A DNA stretch of 64,000 nt, from assembly GCA_019055375.1 (NCBI GenBank), contig JAHQIW010007146.1:62001-126000 (forward strand), written 5' to 3'. This document shows positions 43,801-57,414 of this stretch, one piece after another. Source of the DNA: Parelaphostrongylus tenuis. Lineage: Eukaryota > Nematoda > Chromadorea > Rhabditida > Metastrongylidae. The notes beneath the pieces are model-generated. The model saw only the letters and a list, made by a program, of their open reading frames with translations. It did not search any database and was not told the DNA's origin. Position 1 is the stretch's first letter. Each line of letters opens with the position of its first letter. The translations under genes were made by a program, and so were the position numbers.

Positions 43801-44785
43801 ATTATATTCGATCGGTAGCTTATCTAACGCAAATGCGGTGGCGAGCATCATCCGTGAGAGGATGTGTCAGCGATTATTTCTCACTTATCTTATTTTCGGC
43901 AGGAAGCTAAACTGTTGAAAGAGTCCATGAACTAGAGAGTGGGGCCAGTTAGCAGGGCCAAAATGCCTCTGTCTCTATGAACTGACATCAAAAGCAACAC
44001 TTTTGACGAGCTATTTGTTAATGCCTAGTTTTCAATTGCTATGATAACCTCTGAGTTTAGTTTAGAATAAAGATTATAAGCAATAATTATAGCCTTGATT
44101 TTTGTACCTATTATTTTCAAAGACTGTATGCGTTTGAAATATAACCACGAAAATGCTGAATACGAGCAAAACTTGGGGCTCGACATTACTGTATCATGCA
44201 CAAGAAACGTCATCATGTCTTTCCGGAGCAGCACACGATCGCAAATTCACTCGAAGCCTCGCTCTCTTTTTAGCCGTGCTTTAACCTAAAGGAGCCAGAA
44301 AGGCATTATGGCTGTCCGACTTACTTGCCTACTTACTTGAATACTTGGACGGCCCGTCTTCACTGGTAATGCAGGCCTCAGCATAGTTTCCAATCGGTTC
44401 TCTCTTGCGCAACTATCATTCACGGTGGTCTCGTTGCTATCTGCGGATGCAGATGGTTGTTGTTTGCCCCAATCACGTCCGCCCATCATTTGAGTGGTCT
44501 TCCAAGAGGACGTTTGCATTCTCTTAACACGTTGGCAACGACGTTGAAATCCTGCTCGTCAGCAATGACGTTGGGTAGTTTTTTGATGAAATATGGATAA
44601 TTACGTTACTAAAGGAGCTTTCTTCCGCAGTAAGGGATCAAATATGATAGAAGAGACATCCATGAAACTTACTGTGGTAGGAACAATGGCAATGTTTCCT
44701 CCTAAAGAATCAAATCTAGAGGGAAAAGGCAGGAACGTAGTACAAGATAATCATTCGAGCTGTTACCAAACTTTATTATGCTATC

Positions 44786-44794
<9 letters not shown>

Positions 44795-44842
<48 letters not shown>
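44795..44842. repeat. (TA)n at the left RTE boundary
   Basis: About 48 bp of pure TA, abutting the inverted RTE 3' end. Confidence 0.9.
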
Positions 44843-44845
<3 letters not shown>

Positions 44846-45125
44846 CTGTACCAACTGTCGTCCCGTTGGTCGTCGATTGACTCGAGCGGGTACCAGCAAC
44901 ACTTCCATTTTTCCCTATCGCGTGCAAGGATAGCCCAGTGGGTCTCCTCGCTTTAGGAATTCACTATGCATCATATTTTTCTTCTATAGCTTTCGTGGAG
45001 AAATCGGACCAACGGGTCGGTAGCCTTCCTGAAGTGCGCTTGATGTCCCGAGGAACCCAGTCGGTAACGGCTCTCGTCCATCGGTTGTCTTTGAAGGCAT
45101 CACGTGTTCGGCCCACCTTATTCTA
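44843..45125 (-). mobile_element. RTE-type retrotransposon, 3' end only
   Basis: Minus-strand reading contains PTRWSDF near the C-terminus of RTE ORFs and continues to the same 3' UTR as the plus copy ending at 47005 (ATCGACGACCAACGG versus CTCGACGATCAACGG). Truncated to its last 280 bp, with the (TA)n tract at its 3' end. Confidence 0.7.
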
Positions 45126-45164
45126 AATATCCTGACGTGTATATATATGTACATATATGTATAT

Positions 45165-47003
45165 ATATAAAAGCCGAGAATCCTAAGGTCACAAAGAGGC
45201 GCTTGCCTCCGCAGGCACTCGAGCTGATACTTCAACGTGGAATCGCACAAGCTACAGGCATCCGATACCTCACGTCCGAACTTGCGAAACGATACAGAGA
45301 AGCGATAAAGGAAGACCTCAAGGAGAGAAGAGCAACAGTTATGGCAGAAGCTGCAGGAGCTAAGAAGAGCATTCGCAAAGCCCAGCGAAGCTTTGCCAAC
45401 TATAAGACCAAGATGATTGCACTCCGATACCCTGACGGGACACTTACAGCTTCCAGAAGGGCAATGGAGAAAATATCCACCAATACTACTCGGATCTCTT
45501 CGCTAGCCATGTCCTCTTACCGACACATAGATTGAAAGAGGAAAATTATGCCGTTCCACAAGTCCTCCCTTCCGAAATCCGACATGCTATATAGCCGGTG
45601 AAGAACAGAACAACACCCGGATTAGACCAGAACACCTGAAGCACCTGTCGCCAGTTTCAACAACACCCCGGCTCGGCTCTTCACTCGCTACCTGTCATAA
45701 TGCAAGGTCCCCTTCAGTGGAAAACCAGCAAGACCGTATTGTTATTCAAAAAGGGAGACCTTTACGACATAGGCAATTATCGCCCAATCTGCTTGCTGCC
45801 CGTTGTCTACAAACTCTTTACTCAAGTCATCCTAAGAAGGAATGACAGAACACTGGATGAAGGACAGTCATGCGAACAAACAGGGTTTCGAAAAGGATTT
45901 AGTACCATAGACCACATCCACAAGTACCACAGAATCATTGAAGTTTCACTAGAGTACAAGCAACCACTCTCTCTCACATTCATCGATCTAGAGAGGGCCT
46001 TTGATTCAGTGGAAACAGAAGCGGTTATAGAGGCTCTGGATAACCAAGGCGTCCCTACTCGCTACATAATGATCCTTCGTGAGCTTTATAAAGATTTCAC
46101 GACCAAAATATCTCCATTCTACAACAATATCACCATTGACGTAAGAAGAGGGGTTCACCAAGGCGATACAATTTCGCCAAAACTATTCACTGCCACCCTA
46201 CAAAACGTCATGAGAACATTAGAATGGGACGATATGGGAGTGATAATTAACGAATGTTGACCGATATCGATAACGCCTGAGGAAAGATAGGTCTTTAAAC
46301 TAAATCTAACGAAAACGATGTTCATGCGGAACGGATGGATTTTGAATGGTCCATTCACGCTCAACGGAACGACAAACTCCGAATGCTCCAGTTACGTCTA
46401 TCTAAGTCGTGAAATTAACATGATGAACGACCTAGCACCAGAGTTGAGGAGGAGGGAACGAGCGGTTTGGGAAACGTTCAAGAGCATCGAAGATGTAGTA
46501 AAGAGGGCTAAGAACATCCGACTCCATGTCCACTTTTTCGACTTTACGATTATCCCTGCCCTAACGTATGCAGCAGAAACCTGGTCGTTACATAAGCAGG
46601 ATGAAAGACCACTTAGCGTTATTGAACGCGCAGTCGAAAGGCCTATGCCAGGAGTATCCCGCAAATGAGAAAAGGATCCGAAGTTCGACCTACGTCAGCA
46701 ATCGAAAATCAGAAACGCCGCTCTACATTGGACATCGAAAACAAGATGGGCCGGACACGTGATGCGCTTCAACGACAACCGATGGACAAGAGCCGTTAAC
46801 GACTGAATCTCCCGGGACATCAAGCGCTCTACAGGAAGACCATCGACCCGTTGGTCCGATTTTTTTCACGAATGCTATAAAAGAAAGATATAATGCTCAG
46901 CGAATCCCTAGAGCGAGGGGGACCCACTGGGCTACTCTTGCACGCGTTAGGAAAAAAATGGAATTGTTGCTGGTACTTGTCCGAGTCACTCGACGATCAA
47001 CGG

Positions 47004-47005
<2 letters not shown>
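45165..47005 (+). mobile_element. RTE-type retrotransposon, 5'-truncated and defective
   Basis: Starts in the linker after the endonuclease domain (GIAQATGIRYLTSELAKRYR), then reverse transcriptase: KTSKTVLLFKKGD, NYRPICLLPVVYKLF, GFRKGFSTIDHIH, FIDLERAFDSVE (first catalytic Asp), VHQGDTISPKLF. It goes on to ALTYAAETWSLHKQDE and a decayed PSTRWSDFF end. The FADD catalytic motif expected just after position 46257 is missing, apparently deleted, and there are frameshifts at 45.54-45.70 kb, 46.26 kb and 46.67 kb. Ends at (TA)n. Confidence 0.85.

Positions 47006-47051
<46 letters not shown>
47006..47051. repeat. (TA)n at the right RTE boundary
   Basis: About 46 bp of pure TA, directly after the RTE 3' UTR. 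Confidence 0.9.
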
Positions 47052-47053
<2 letters not shown>

Positions 47054-47619
47054 ATATAATTCATTCATGCTTTGGTCATATTCATCAACAACAACTCATC
47101 TTCATATAAAAGATACAAATGAATTTTAAATGAATGAAAAGAAAATAAATAAATGAGCATAAAACTTCTTGTGCGCTTAAATAAGTAGTGAGTCATGACA
47201 CTAGAGCACTAATTCCTGTACCTTACTTAGTTCCTTCCAGTAGGTTTCTCTCAAGACAATTTTTTGTGCCTCCTCCGGTTCCCATTTCCACGATTCACCT
47301 CAAAACCATGCAGGTGATTTACAAAAATCATCAATACATGAGAGACATGGGCCGCCCCGTCCTTTTAATGTCGGATTAGCTGCATGAGAAATATACATAT
47401 TTCTTTTGTATATATGTATGTCTGCCACAAGATATGTGGTATACTGCTATGAAAGTTGTTATACATTCTATGCAAGATATCCTATATGTATAGAATTCAT
47501 AGCAGACTATTGTAATGCCGATAATCAGAAGTGTTGAACGGAAGCTTGCCTAATAAATTTGGCATTGCTCAGGCGTGAGATTCCAGCGAAATTTCATGAA
47601 CTGTTTATGAAGGAAATAT

Positions 47620-48430
47620 GAAGGAGGTCCAATATATTTGGTCGTCAAGAAAAGGAAGGATGGAAAGACACAACGATTGAAGAAATAAAGATATTTTTGG
47701 GCTTGTGCTTCAAAATGGCCATTATACGATTGCCAATGTGGGCAACGATGTGAATGACAAGTTATACAAAATAAGACCAGTGCTGAAATTTGTCAATAAG
47801 AATTGTAAGGAGCCTTTTGAACCATGGGTGTGTATCGATGAGTCGATGGTGCCACTTAGAGGACAAATTAAATTCCGCCAGTATGCACCTTGCAAAAGAA
47901 ACAGATATGGAATAAAGCGATTTATACTTTGTGGTGAAGGCGGGTACACCTACAAAATGATGGTGTACATAGGTGCTGGCGCAAGCCCGACACCAATCGA
48001 GCCACTTGCAGATTTTGTGGTAAAGAATCTAATGAAGAATGTTCTGACTGAAAAAAGGCACCTCTTTGTCGATAACTGGTACTCCAGCGTCGCCCTAGCT
48101 GAGAGTCTGCTGAAAAGCAATACATACTTTGCCAAAATGCAGAAAGAGCAGGAAAGGCTTGTCTAGGGAAGTCATGGAAAGAAAACTGCGCAAAGGCGAG
48201 TCGAAAGCCATGCAGAATCAAAATGGCGTTATGGTTTCGTGATTAAAGGACAGAAGAGACGTCATAATGCTTTCAACAGCTCATGGAACTGCCAAAAATC
48301 CCTGCGGGGACAAGTTTGAAGTCGTCGAGATGTACAATAAAAGAAAGTCGCTGGTAGACCAGACTGACCAGATAGCTGCCATATCACCATTCCTCAGGAA
48401 GACAATAATTAGAGAAGATTTTGAATAACT
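47620..48430 (+). pseudogene. piggyBac-type transposase remnant (DDE_Tnp_1_7, PGBD4-like)
   Basis: The intact stretch 47705-48164 reads NKNCKEPFEPWVCIDESMVP, GRIKFRQY-like GQIKFRQYAPCKRNRYGIK and HLFVDNWYSSVALAESL. CIDE and VDNWY hold two of the catalytic aspartates. After a frameshift near 48125 it continues KGLSREVMERKLRKGE, then RRDVIMLSTAHG after a second break, and NKRKSLVDQTDQ. The N-terminal domain is absent or unrecognisable. TTAA target duplications could not be assigned. Confidence 0.85.
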
Positions 48431-51400
48431 AGGCGCTTTTTCTAATAGAAATTCTTTTATAGAAATCTCTCTGACGGTGAGCTATCATTCATAGCATTGA
48501 ACTTTGCATACAGTCAAAGTTTACTGGTAGGAAAGATAGTAAAAAATTTCATTGTGAAGCTGAAACAAAGCATTGTGAGAACGAAACGTCAATCTTCTCC
48601 TTCAGTATAACGAAGTAATGGGGTTCTTTCAGGAAACAGGATTACTATCAAATCGGCGTTATTCAGGTTATCAAATGACTAATGGAAACATCACTAAATC
48701 AGGAAAAATGTTGCATGGAATTAGAAAAAAATGTTTTTTCTTGCAGGAAGCGATTTTTTCGTTGAAACATAGAAATTTTTTTGATGCATGAGCATTCTAT
48801 TTACTATAAACCCTTTGTAGAAACCTTATCTATAACATTTCTTTATTCTGCATCGAAATTATCATTCTATACCGCTAGTCATCGTGGTTTCAAAATTTTA
48901 CTTTTTAATACCAAGAGATACCTTGTGAAGTTGATAAAAAACGAACTCTGACGGAAAAACGTGTCCTTTTTCGTTGTAGGACGGGTTATAGAAGTCCATT
49001 GACAAAGCAAACATAGTGGGAGATAGAAAAGCATGGGAAAAAAAAAACAGAACTGAAGTTATATAACAGCCGGAAATAAGTTCCTTCTCACAATAATTGC
49101 TTTTTCCGTTGAGAACTTGCACAATTTTTCGAAACATGGGTATTTCCTCAAAATATAAAACTTTTATCGAAAAAATCTAGTGTTATGCTTTATCATTTCA
49201 TCACAATAATATCCCCTCAGTACCTCAGATTATCCAACAAACTACCATATTTCCATCCCAAAGCTGATAGTGCACACTCCGCCCCGTTGCGCCGCCGCTA
49301 GACGTTGTGAGTGCTGGTTGACTTTCAATAGACTTCACTCAGGCGCCCTATGAGTGATACGGAAACTTTTTGACGTGATTATCGTGTCAGCCCACGCCTC
49401 TGCTGCGTTGCGTAGCAGAGCGCTGGGAGGACTGTCGAATTATTGAGCACAGAGTGTGGAATCCGCTATTTGGTCGATAGCTTCTTTGAGAGGCCCGGAT
49501 GCCGTCCATGCTGGTCTGCTTCTTCTGTCTAGTCCCTCCTTCATGTTGTTCTCCATAATCAATGGAATCTATTGTACACGTACGAGGTAATCCCCTTGAT
49601 TTGAGAACCATCCAATTCGATTTCTTTGACTTCTCACCATTAATTCTTCATGATTCTGTCATTCAGATCTAGATTTCTTCCCTGTTCTTGAAAAACTCCC
49701 GACTAAACGACTGACTGTGATACTACGAATATTCCTCTACACGTTCATATGGCTTTTGTGCTACCAAGAAATTGTACGCGTGATAAAAATGATGGCGCGC
49801 GGCTGATGTGAAACTTGTTTTTTTTTTGTATGCTAAGCAACTTAAAGGCTACCTTGAAAAGAAGACCACATAGCGCAGTAGCCAGCAACATAAGCTAACA
49901 CTTTTGTGAAAAGCTCTTGTGCAGCGAATGGGATCGTTTTTCACTGGTCTCCGGATAACCGAAAGAAACAGGAAATAAAATAATCAGCCAGTAAATTCAT
50001 TTATCTGGAACCTTTGTAGAGGCAGTGATCCTCACTCCAAGACCGCCTTTTTGACAGGTGATTCACATTAATGAGACTCAGTGATTACTCAAGATTTCTT
50101 ATCTCATAGGGAAAATACTTCAGTACTCTACGCTCACGACGAGAGTTACTATGGATGTTATATTCAAGTTGCGGGATTAAGGGGAGGAGTTGGAAGATCG
50201 GAGGGTGAAACTTACAGGTTCCATGTTCTTTCCTGTGATTTTGTAGCACGGAAGTTTTATCCTAGACTTCTTTTAATTGATCGACAGCTTTGAAATCTCC
50301 ATCCTAAAGACTACCCTAGAGTTATATCATAGCAACTGATATAAGTGGCTGTCGACTTTATGACATAAAATGTTCGGTTTTGAGATTGGTCATGAATTTT
50401 TTGAAAACATACTGACAAAACCGATTCATGGGACGCCAGCCAAGTTAATAAGGGCATGGGTACACAAAACCTTGCAGAGTGGTCGGTATGACATTCCTAG
50501 GTATCACATAATGAAGATTTAGAACACAGAGTCATCCAGTACTAAAAAAACTGGGAGTAGACGCTGTAGAGAACGAGATCAATTTTGTCCATAGTGATAC
50601 ATCAAATTGACATCACTTGGTTGAGGGTGCATGTACTGTAGCGCTATGAGCTGTCTCGCAAAGTCCGCACATGATCGTCTGATTATTTCTTCCCGTGCTA
50701 ATGCTCTTCCCTCTATCCTCTGGGCTGCCAAGATACCAGATTTATCTGAGAGAAGAAAAACACTGTCTGGATACACTAATCTCTCTAATACTCGAAAGAA
50801 TCTGTTTCTTGATGCATTCATAAGAGATAGAGAGAAACCAACACAGCACTTTATTTTTTATGAATTGATTGACTGACTGAATATTTAGCCTTCTATACCT
50901 CGGCTTGGTCTGAATGGCTTTCCCTGTGCTCATTCGTGACCATTTATATACCTTGTGGAACGAGTGGAAGTTTGTGGCCATAAATAAGAATTCTCCCCTG
51001 AAACACATAAACGATGCCACTTTTTAGGACGAATTTACTCCCACTAAGAGAAGTCAGTTGGAAATTTTGAGTCTGTCTTTAGTAGTAATCTACAGTCCCA
51101 TCGCATTGTGGTGGCGCACAACCTTCACCGCTGCCCATGGCGAACGACATCCATAAATATTCTTATTCGGTTGCTTAACAAGTCATAGAAACAAAAGAGA
51201 AACAAAAGATCATAGATATCAATATCGGAAAGGAAGTTTTTGTAAAGATAACTATTCAGCCAAGTTTGACAATAAATTAGTAACATGATAGGGTGGTTGA
51301 AAGGGAAGTCACTCTCTAATCATCGAGATACATTTGAAAATAAAAGCAAATAGATCTGCGTTCAGTTTCTTCGGTGTCATTGCATCGCATAAATATCTAA

Positions 51401-52739
51401 CTGACAAGAGATTGAAGAAAAATCGACTTGCTCCTCATTCCAGAGCAAACTTTAGCGCTCTCATTGTAACTCTTTTATTACAAAGAAACAGAGCAATACA
51501 AGACTGTAATCTCATCACACATTACGCACCAGGCGTACACCACAGTGTTCGTGCTTACGGTCATTAAGACGCCTTGAAGTCATTTTGTTAAGACCGTTGA
51601 GCCTATTTTCGGCCTTGTCGAAGCTAACTATTAATTACTGAAAAAAATTGTAGTTTTCTAACGACGCCGTGACTGATCGGATGCTATGGGTAACGATGAC
51701 GAAACGTTTGGTGATGGAAAAAAAACGGACAACCGGTAACAACGGAGCAAGGATTGAGTCGTGGCGTTAAGATAATCTACAACAGATGTTCACCACAACA
51801 ATAACGACAGCGGAAAGTGCACTTCATGTAGGTCGTAACTTTTCCTCTATCTACGTAGCAGTACAGTAGAGAATGTAGTGCTATTTGACGGGTCGATGTA
51901 CCATGATTTTTAGCGGTGGTTCGGTGCTTACGATACTTATAGTTTAATATCAGACACACAGAGCGTCAGAGACCTGCTCGTTATGGAGTACAAGCTTGGG
52001 TGAGTTTGCCGTGCACAACTGTTCGTGGTTGCCCTCATCAAAGTCACTAATTTGGATTGAATCGTGTATCGAAAAGATAAAAGTAAAATAATAATAGTGC
52101 AGGAATATAATACATAAAGTGTAACGAGATGGTATGCACCACGCGAACAGTAACTGAGATTTAGACCACCAAAAAAGTCAAGCGAATTCCAAGCGCAAAA
52201 CGAGGTGGAAGCCAAGAGGAGGTCCTATCGAACAGTTGGGGCCGCTTATACTCACTCCATAGTGGGCGGAGGGTAAACTAAAGTTAAAGCTGAGAAGAGA
52301 GGCTCTAGACTGTTTCGTGACAAGAGTATAGAACACACATCACAGTGCATATTAGGACTTATAAAAGTGGAGAGTGCATCAAAAGTGCGAAGACTTCCGA
52401 GGCTCAGAAATTATAACCTACATAGATAAAGGAAAATCGAATAATACCTAATAATCCAAAACATTTCTCTTCTATAAATCTTGACATTGATGAGTAAAAT
52501 ATGTAAATCATAGCGACCATCCTTATTTAGCTTGCTCAACGTTAATATAGGTTGTTGTTGTCACTAGATGGTTGACTCTTTGGCGATTTCACCTTCTTCT
52601 TATTCTAAACTAATTATGTAAAACGTTTTTCTCATGACTCGGTGAATTACCTTAACTGCTAATAAAGATCTGTTATAAAATGAAATATCAACTTTCTAAA
52701 GAAAGTGTTCACCGTTTTGCGAGGGTGTTAGAATCCGTG
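48431..52739. other. Intergenic, mostly unassigned
   Basis: Apart from the repeat at 50010-50275, no coding motif was found. A GC-richer patch at 49270-49450 looks like old transposon sequence but could not be classified. Confidence 0.4.
50010..50275 (+). repeat. Interspersed repeat, copy 2
   Basis: Second copy of the 43530-43800 repeat, 6.5 kb away in direct orientation. The open frame across it does not persist in copy 1, arguing against coding. Confidence 0.45.
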
Positions 52740-53480
52740 TGTCTTTCATGTGCAATCACGTTTAATACGCTCCACTCTACCTGAACGCTATGGTTTCATC
52801 CACAATTGAGCAGCTTTTCGAAATTGACTACCTAACGATTTTTGGTAAGAGAACAATAGAAAAACTGTCTCAAAAAGCAGTTCATCTGGCCTCTTCATGC
52901 TACTGTGAAAGATATAATACGATTTTGATATATTTAGATATCGCGCTCCAGTCGAATGAAAAATAAGCTGGGAGGATTGCATTAAATAAACGGAGAAGCT
53001 ACAGCTCAGGTGTAATAGTCGAGTTTTCGACCTTCCATTCATTTTCAAGACTTCCAATCTAATTTTGGACCACTATTCCAGGATGGTTACAATCATTTCA
53101 AAATCACCATACCGCGAAGAGCTTTTGGAGCGTTTTCGATGACGTCAAAAATTCAGACATAATCCAGAACTATTAATGATCCACTATCACGAGTTACGTG
53201 GCTCCTTTTCCTCGATTATCTTTTGATTTGGTTGGGTTTATCCTGCATGCTTTTCCATTCGACTGGAATGCGATATCTAAATGCACCAAAATACGTCTAT
53301 ATTTTTCGCTAAACCCGGAAAAAGATAGGATGAACTGTTTATTCTTAAAAAAGCTTTATATTGGCTTACTGCCCAAGAAAGGGAAGAAGAAAGAAAATAA
53401 CAGGCTAGTTAATTTAAGGACTGTTGAATAGTGGATAAATCCATGGCGTTCAAGTAAAGAAGAAGTTATAAATCTCATCA
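52740..53480. repeat. Foldback repeat with 250-bp arms
   Basis: The minus strand of about 52740-53000 and plus strand of about 53230-53480 align: CATTCGACTGGA, GCGATATCTAAAT, GATGAACTG, and ATCCATGGCGTTCA versus AACCATAGCGTTCA. Open frames of 77-89 codons in each arm are related through the repeat, not evidence of genes. Confidence 0.55.
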
Positions 53481-54227
53481 CATGTAGATAAAACACGTAT
53501 TCGTACATCTCGCAAACCAATGAGCTTCTTGAAAATAGCATTTGATTTGACAATTGACCTTCATCAGCAATATAGATAATCCACTATATTATACGAATAA
53601 CGTTGCATAGATTATGTTCAGACTGTAGAAGAGACAAGCCGTTGAACCGTCAGCTGTCGAAACACAAAAAGAGCAACAACACAAACAACAATAACATTTT
53701 ATATCAAACTCGCGTTTCCTAAAAGGGTAGTCTTTAAGATCTGCTTAGGTTGAAAGTGTTCTATATTCGACAAAATGGTTCATGATGAAGACAATGCTCT
53801 GCTCTATGGATAATACGTATCGCAGTTCATAGCAAATGCGAAACCGCTGACGTAGTAGTACAAAATATTGGTAAATTATGTTATATTTTCGCTAAAACGT
53901 TCGAGGTTTAGGTACTTGATGAATGCTTCCCTAAACAGAGTAAGAGCACTTCTGCTGTTCTAGAAAGTTTATCAGAATAGAAGCTAATGACGGAAGCTCT
54001 AACGTTGAACAAGCAGTCTTACTGGTGAATATAATCAAGAGTAAAAGTGAATATGGTGGACAACAAACTGTGAACATTTACTGATGAAGGTTGTAGGTAG
54101 TCCTTAGACTAGATAACACGGTGAATGGTTTCTCATGAATTGAGTATCGCTTATCAATGCCAAAGATTTGCGATTTTTTCCATAATACCCTGCGTTATTA
54201 TTATGATCAATTTTACAATGAAACGTC

Positions 54228-54267
54228 AGGCTGTGAGGAAGGGCGACCACGCCGAAACGTTAACCAC
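54228..54267 (+). ncRNA. PLE-type hammerhead-like motif (isolated)
   Basis: GGCTGTGAGGAAG, stem II GGCG-ACCA-CGCC (perfect), GAAACGTTAACC. The CTGAAGA box is disrupted. Marks a fragment of a PLE terminal repeat. Confidence 0.35.
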
Positions 54268-55684
54268 CAAAATTCAAGAAATCCATCGAACGTTCAGAAA
54301 GACAGTCGATCAAATAAGTGATACCGACCTCGCAAAAGCAGAAATAAAGCTTAGTTACTGCATCAATCTGTTCTTTTACTTAATGATATACTATTGACAT
54401 GCCGAGGTTCAAGGAAAGTCAGTCTTATGAGTGATCATCGTCGTCTTCTATGGCTCACAATGCAATAAAATTGTCTGTTCTGCTACACAGGGAAAAAGAA
54501 GAGCTATGAAGTTATTTAGTGAAGAAAAGTCCAAAAAGCTGCTTCCGTCTTAATAGCACGTGTATCCATACGGGAATGATAAGTCTTCATGATCCGAACG
54601 AGTTACAGGATCAAGAATTTGTGATAAATTTACATCTTCTCATTAAGTAGCTATTGAGTAAGGAACTATCTCAACCTTAAATCAACAATAAGCACGAAGT
54701 TAGGTAAAAAAACTCCACTACCCATAGAATAGCTTGTTAGGTGATTTTCTGTAGAACGCTAATTGCTAATTAAAGGAGCTACGCGTTATTGAGAAATCCC
54801 ACGAGAACCACTCCTACTTTCACGAGCTTGATAAGAATGGTCGTTGTAATTGGCAAGTTATTCATTTAGCTTCTGGATAATTTTATTCAATAAGATAAAA
54901 TTTTTCGGATCGAAAATCCGTTGTACCGAAATCCGACCGAACAACTCATGAAACATTGGCCCCAAAATCCATATATAAGAGCGGTCTATACTAGAAAATT
55001 AGCCTGTGTGAACACTTTTCTTCTAGAATTTCGCTTCACTTGAATACTTTTTTTTTCTTCAGAAAAGATAAGCGAGCGTGGTTCCCCGTTCCTCTTTTTT
55101 GGAAAATTAACCGGCTCTTATCTATGGATCATTAGGGTAATAGTAAAATTTCTAGTACTATACGATTATCGCAATGCAATTTTCAACCTTTTGGAAACAA
55201 GGCATTTTTCGCGTTCTACTTGGAGTTTTAGTAGTCATTCGATAGCTTGAGTCTCGGCAAATTCAATACTCTGGTTTTTTGGAGACTTCTAAGAATGCTG
55301 TAGCAGCGAAATTAATTTGATAGCACAAGTTTCGATGATTTTGGAAGAACGGAAGGGAAGTTACGTTCAGCACTTTGAAGCTTAGGCTTGTGCCTCATAG
55401 GGGGCTTACTTGGCAATACAAAATGGAAATAATAGCAGTTTTCCAAGATCGACTTTCGACTGACCTTGGCATAGTTCGAATGGATCAGTACTTATTTTCG
55501 TTGACTAGTTCCGAGGTGTTACTAGTAGTATTTTTGGAATAATAGTGAAGCAATGCAACAATACAGTTTAGGCAGCATAAACAATACAATAATTTCAGGT
55601 CTTACTATTATCCAGAGCTTGGAAAGATTGAAGTGATTCGCAAATCATTCAATCGAAAGCCTCCATAACCTCGGCAGAAAACGT

Positions 55685-55810
55685 CAAGAAAGAAGGCGAG
55701 CCTCGCCGAAACGCAAGCCACCACGGTTGTTGTATTATTTATGCTACACTACTACAAACTACTATTCTTAAACACTTCGGTACTGCTCAACAGAAAAAGT
55801 ACCGAAAATA
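55685..55810 (+). mobile_element. PLE terminal-repeat fragment
   Basis: Carries the motif AAGAAGGCGAG-CC-TCGCC-GAAACGCAAGCC with an almost perfect stem II. It then follows the same tail as the 22.6 kb PLE end (TATGCTACACTACTA, CTTCGGTACTGCTCAACAG). No RT or endonuclease remains next to it. Confidence 0.5.
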
Positions 55811-57414
55811 GAAGCCTAAGCCCATAGGACGATAGAGAAAAGTTTTCTTACATCTCCAATACTGAAAAGCACAGAACTTCCCACATAAATGAGTAAAAAT
55901 TATTTAAATGAATTGCGAACGTTGCACTTTTTTGAGGCGCTTCTGCGATCGCAACGCGCAGCGCGATTCGGGGGATGCGACGATGCAAGGCGAGTGTGAA
56001 AGCTAATTTTATTTTCGCTTATAGTGCGCTCTAAGAAGGTCTTAAAAAACTGCAGCATCAAAACTGCCGAGAGGAAAGCTTTTAAATGATTAAGTAAATC
56101 TATCAAAAGTGGAATGTGCCACGTCGAAAAAGGGTTGAAAAATTGACAGCGACAATAGAATTGTGTACTATCTTTTCATGAAAAGACGGCTTACTAAAAA
56201 CGAGAGAATCTCAAATCTTTTTTTGAATTCAAATTGAAGATAAAAGAGTTATAGATGTATAGGAGGAATATATAATGCTGGCTTCCTCATAATCAGCGAA
56301 CACTGAAGAGAAGAGAGTCATGAGGTATGAAATAAATTTCTTTCTCATTGATCTAATGGGCAAATGTGTTGTGCAGGGATAGCCAACCATTTCTCAGGAC
56401 CTTAGTGAGCAGAGAAAGAGTAGAAAAAAGAGGGCCATGAAATCATTAGTAGAAATAAATAAGGAAAATAGATCAACTGCTACCTTTGTCTTAGTGGTTA
56501 TCAGATCGCAAACGACTCCAATAGGGTAAAATTTTGCAGTTTACATACTTCCACTTTCATACAACGCGTCTTTTCTTTGTGTAGAAAATTCGTTCCCCCA
56601 TCGGAAGCTCTTGAGCTGTAATTTACTGCTCTAATTTTCTATATACGTAAGCTGACATCATTTAGCGAGAGAATCCATCGAAGTTGTGGAAACGTCGGAT
56701 GGTAAAAAATCTCACGAATCAAATGCTTTTTTTTCTGGAAGAAAGTCCGGCATTCAGATTTGTTAGATTGGTTTGGATTGCGACGGTAGCGAACACAAGG
56801 AGTTGTGGTAATCATCAAAATTTGAAGTTAAGATGCATCCACGTCGGCTCATGCCATGGATATGCATAACATTTTAGACATATGGGAGTAATCTTATAGA
56901 CGTACTTGGAAAAAATGCAATTTGAGGTTATGATATCTCCACAAAATGTAATGACATGAGTATATCAGATGAATTCATTTCCGAGTGTCCTACTATGAAG
57001 AAGGCGTCATCGAACATGGACATTCCGAGTATTAAACCTCTGTTTTTTGAATGATGAGGAGAGTGCTTATTCTTTATATCGTCTACTTTCGAGATGATTA
57101 CTACCGGTATTGCAAAACAGTTAAAGTGTTTTTGTTATAATTGCTGACGATCATATTATTGCTCAAAGTCAAGTGCTAATATCAAATCTTCACTTTATAA
57201 CGAAGGTCAACAAGAACTGATTGATGAACTCAAACAGAATACTGAACACTTTTTCATATTTTTTGCGCATTCGTCATCTATTTATCTTGAGCTACTGCAA
57301 AATGACAATAACAGCTGAGAACGAGAAATGACATTACTTTACTGGAACGTTTGAGTAGATACAATTGACCAAACATCTTTCACTCTTTGGGTACCGCCTG
57401 GTATATTTGGTATT
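55811..57414. other. Intergenic, nothing assigned
   Basis: No recognisable gene, RNA or element; only short open frames. Confidence 0.4.

Noticed and set aside
44593..44908. Open frames on both strands through the TA tract
   Set aside because: They consist largely of alternating Tyr-Ile from (TA)n and are artefacts of the microsatellite.
45165..47005. Twin-priming inversion as the source of the inverted RTE pair
   Set aside because: Twin priming inverts the 5' part of one copy; here both arms contain the same 3' end, so two insertions fit better.
52788..53431. A divergent pair of small genes
   Set aside because: The two frames are mirror arms of a foldback repeat and neither keeps splice signals or a known domain.
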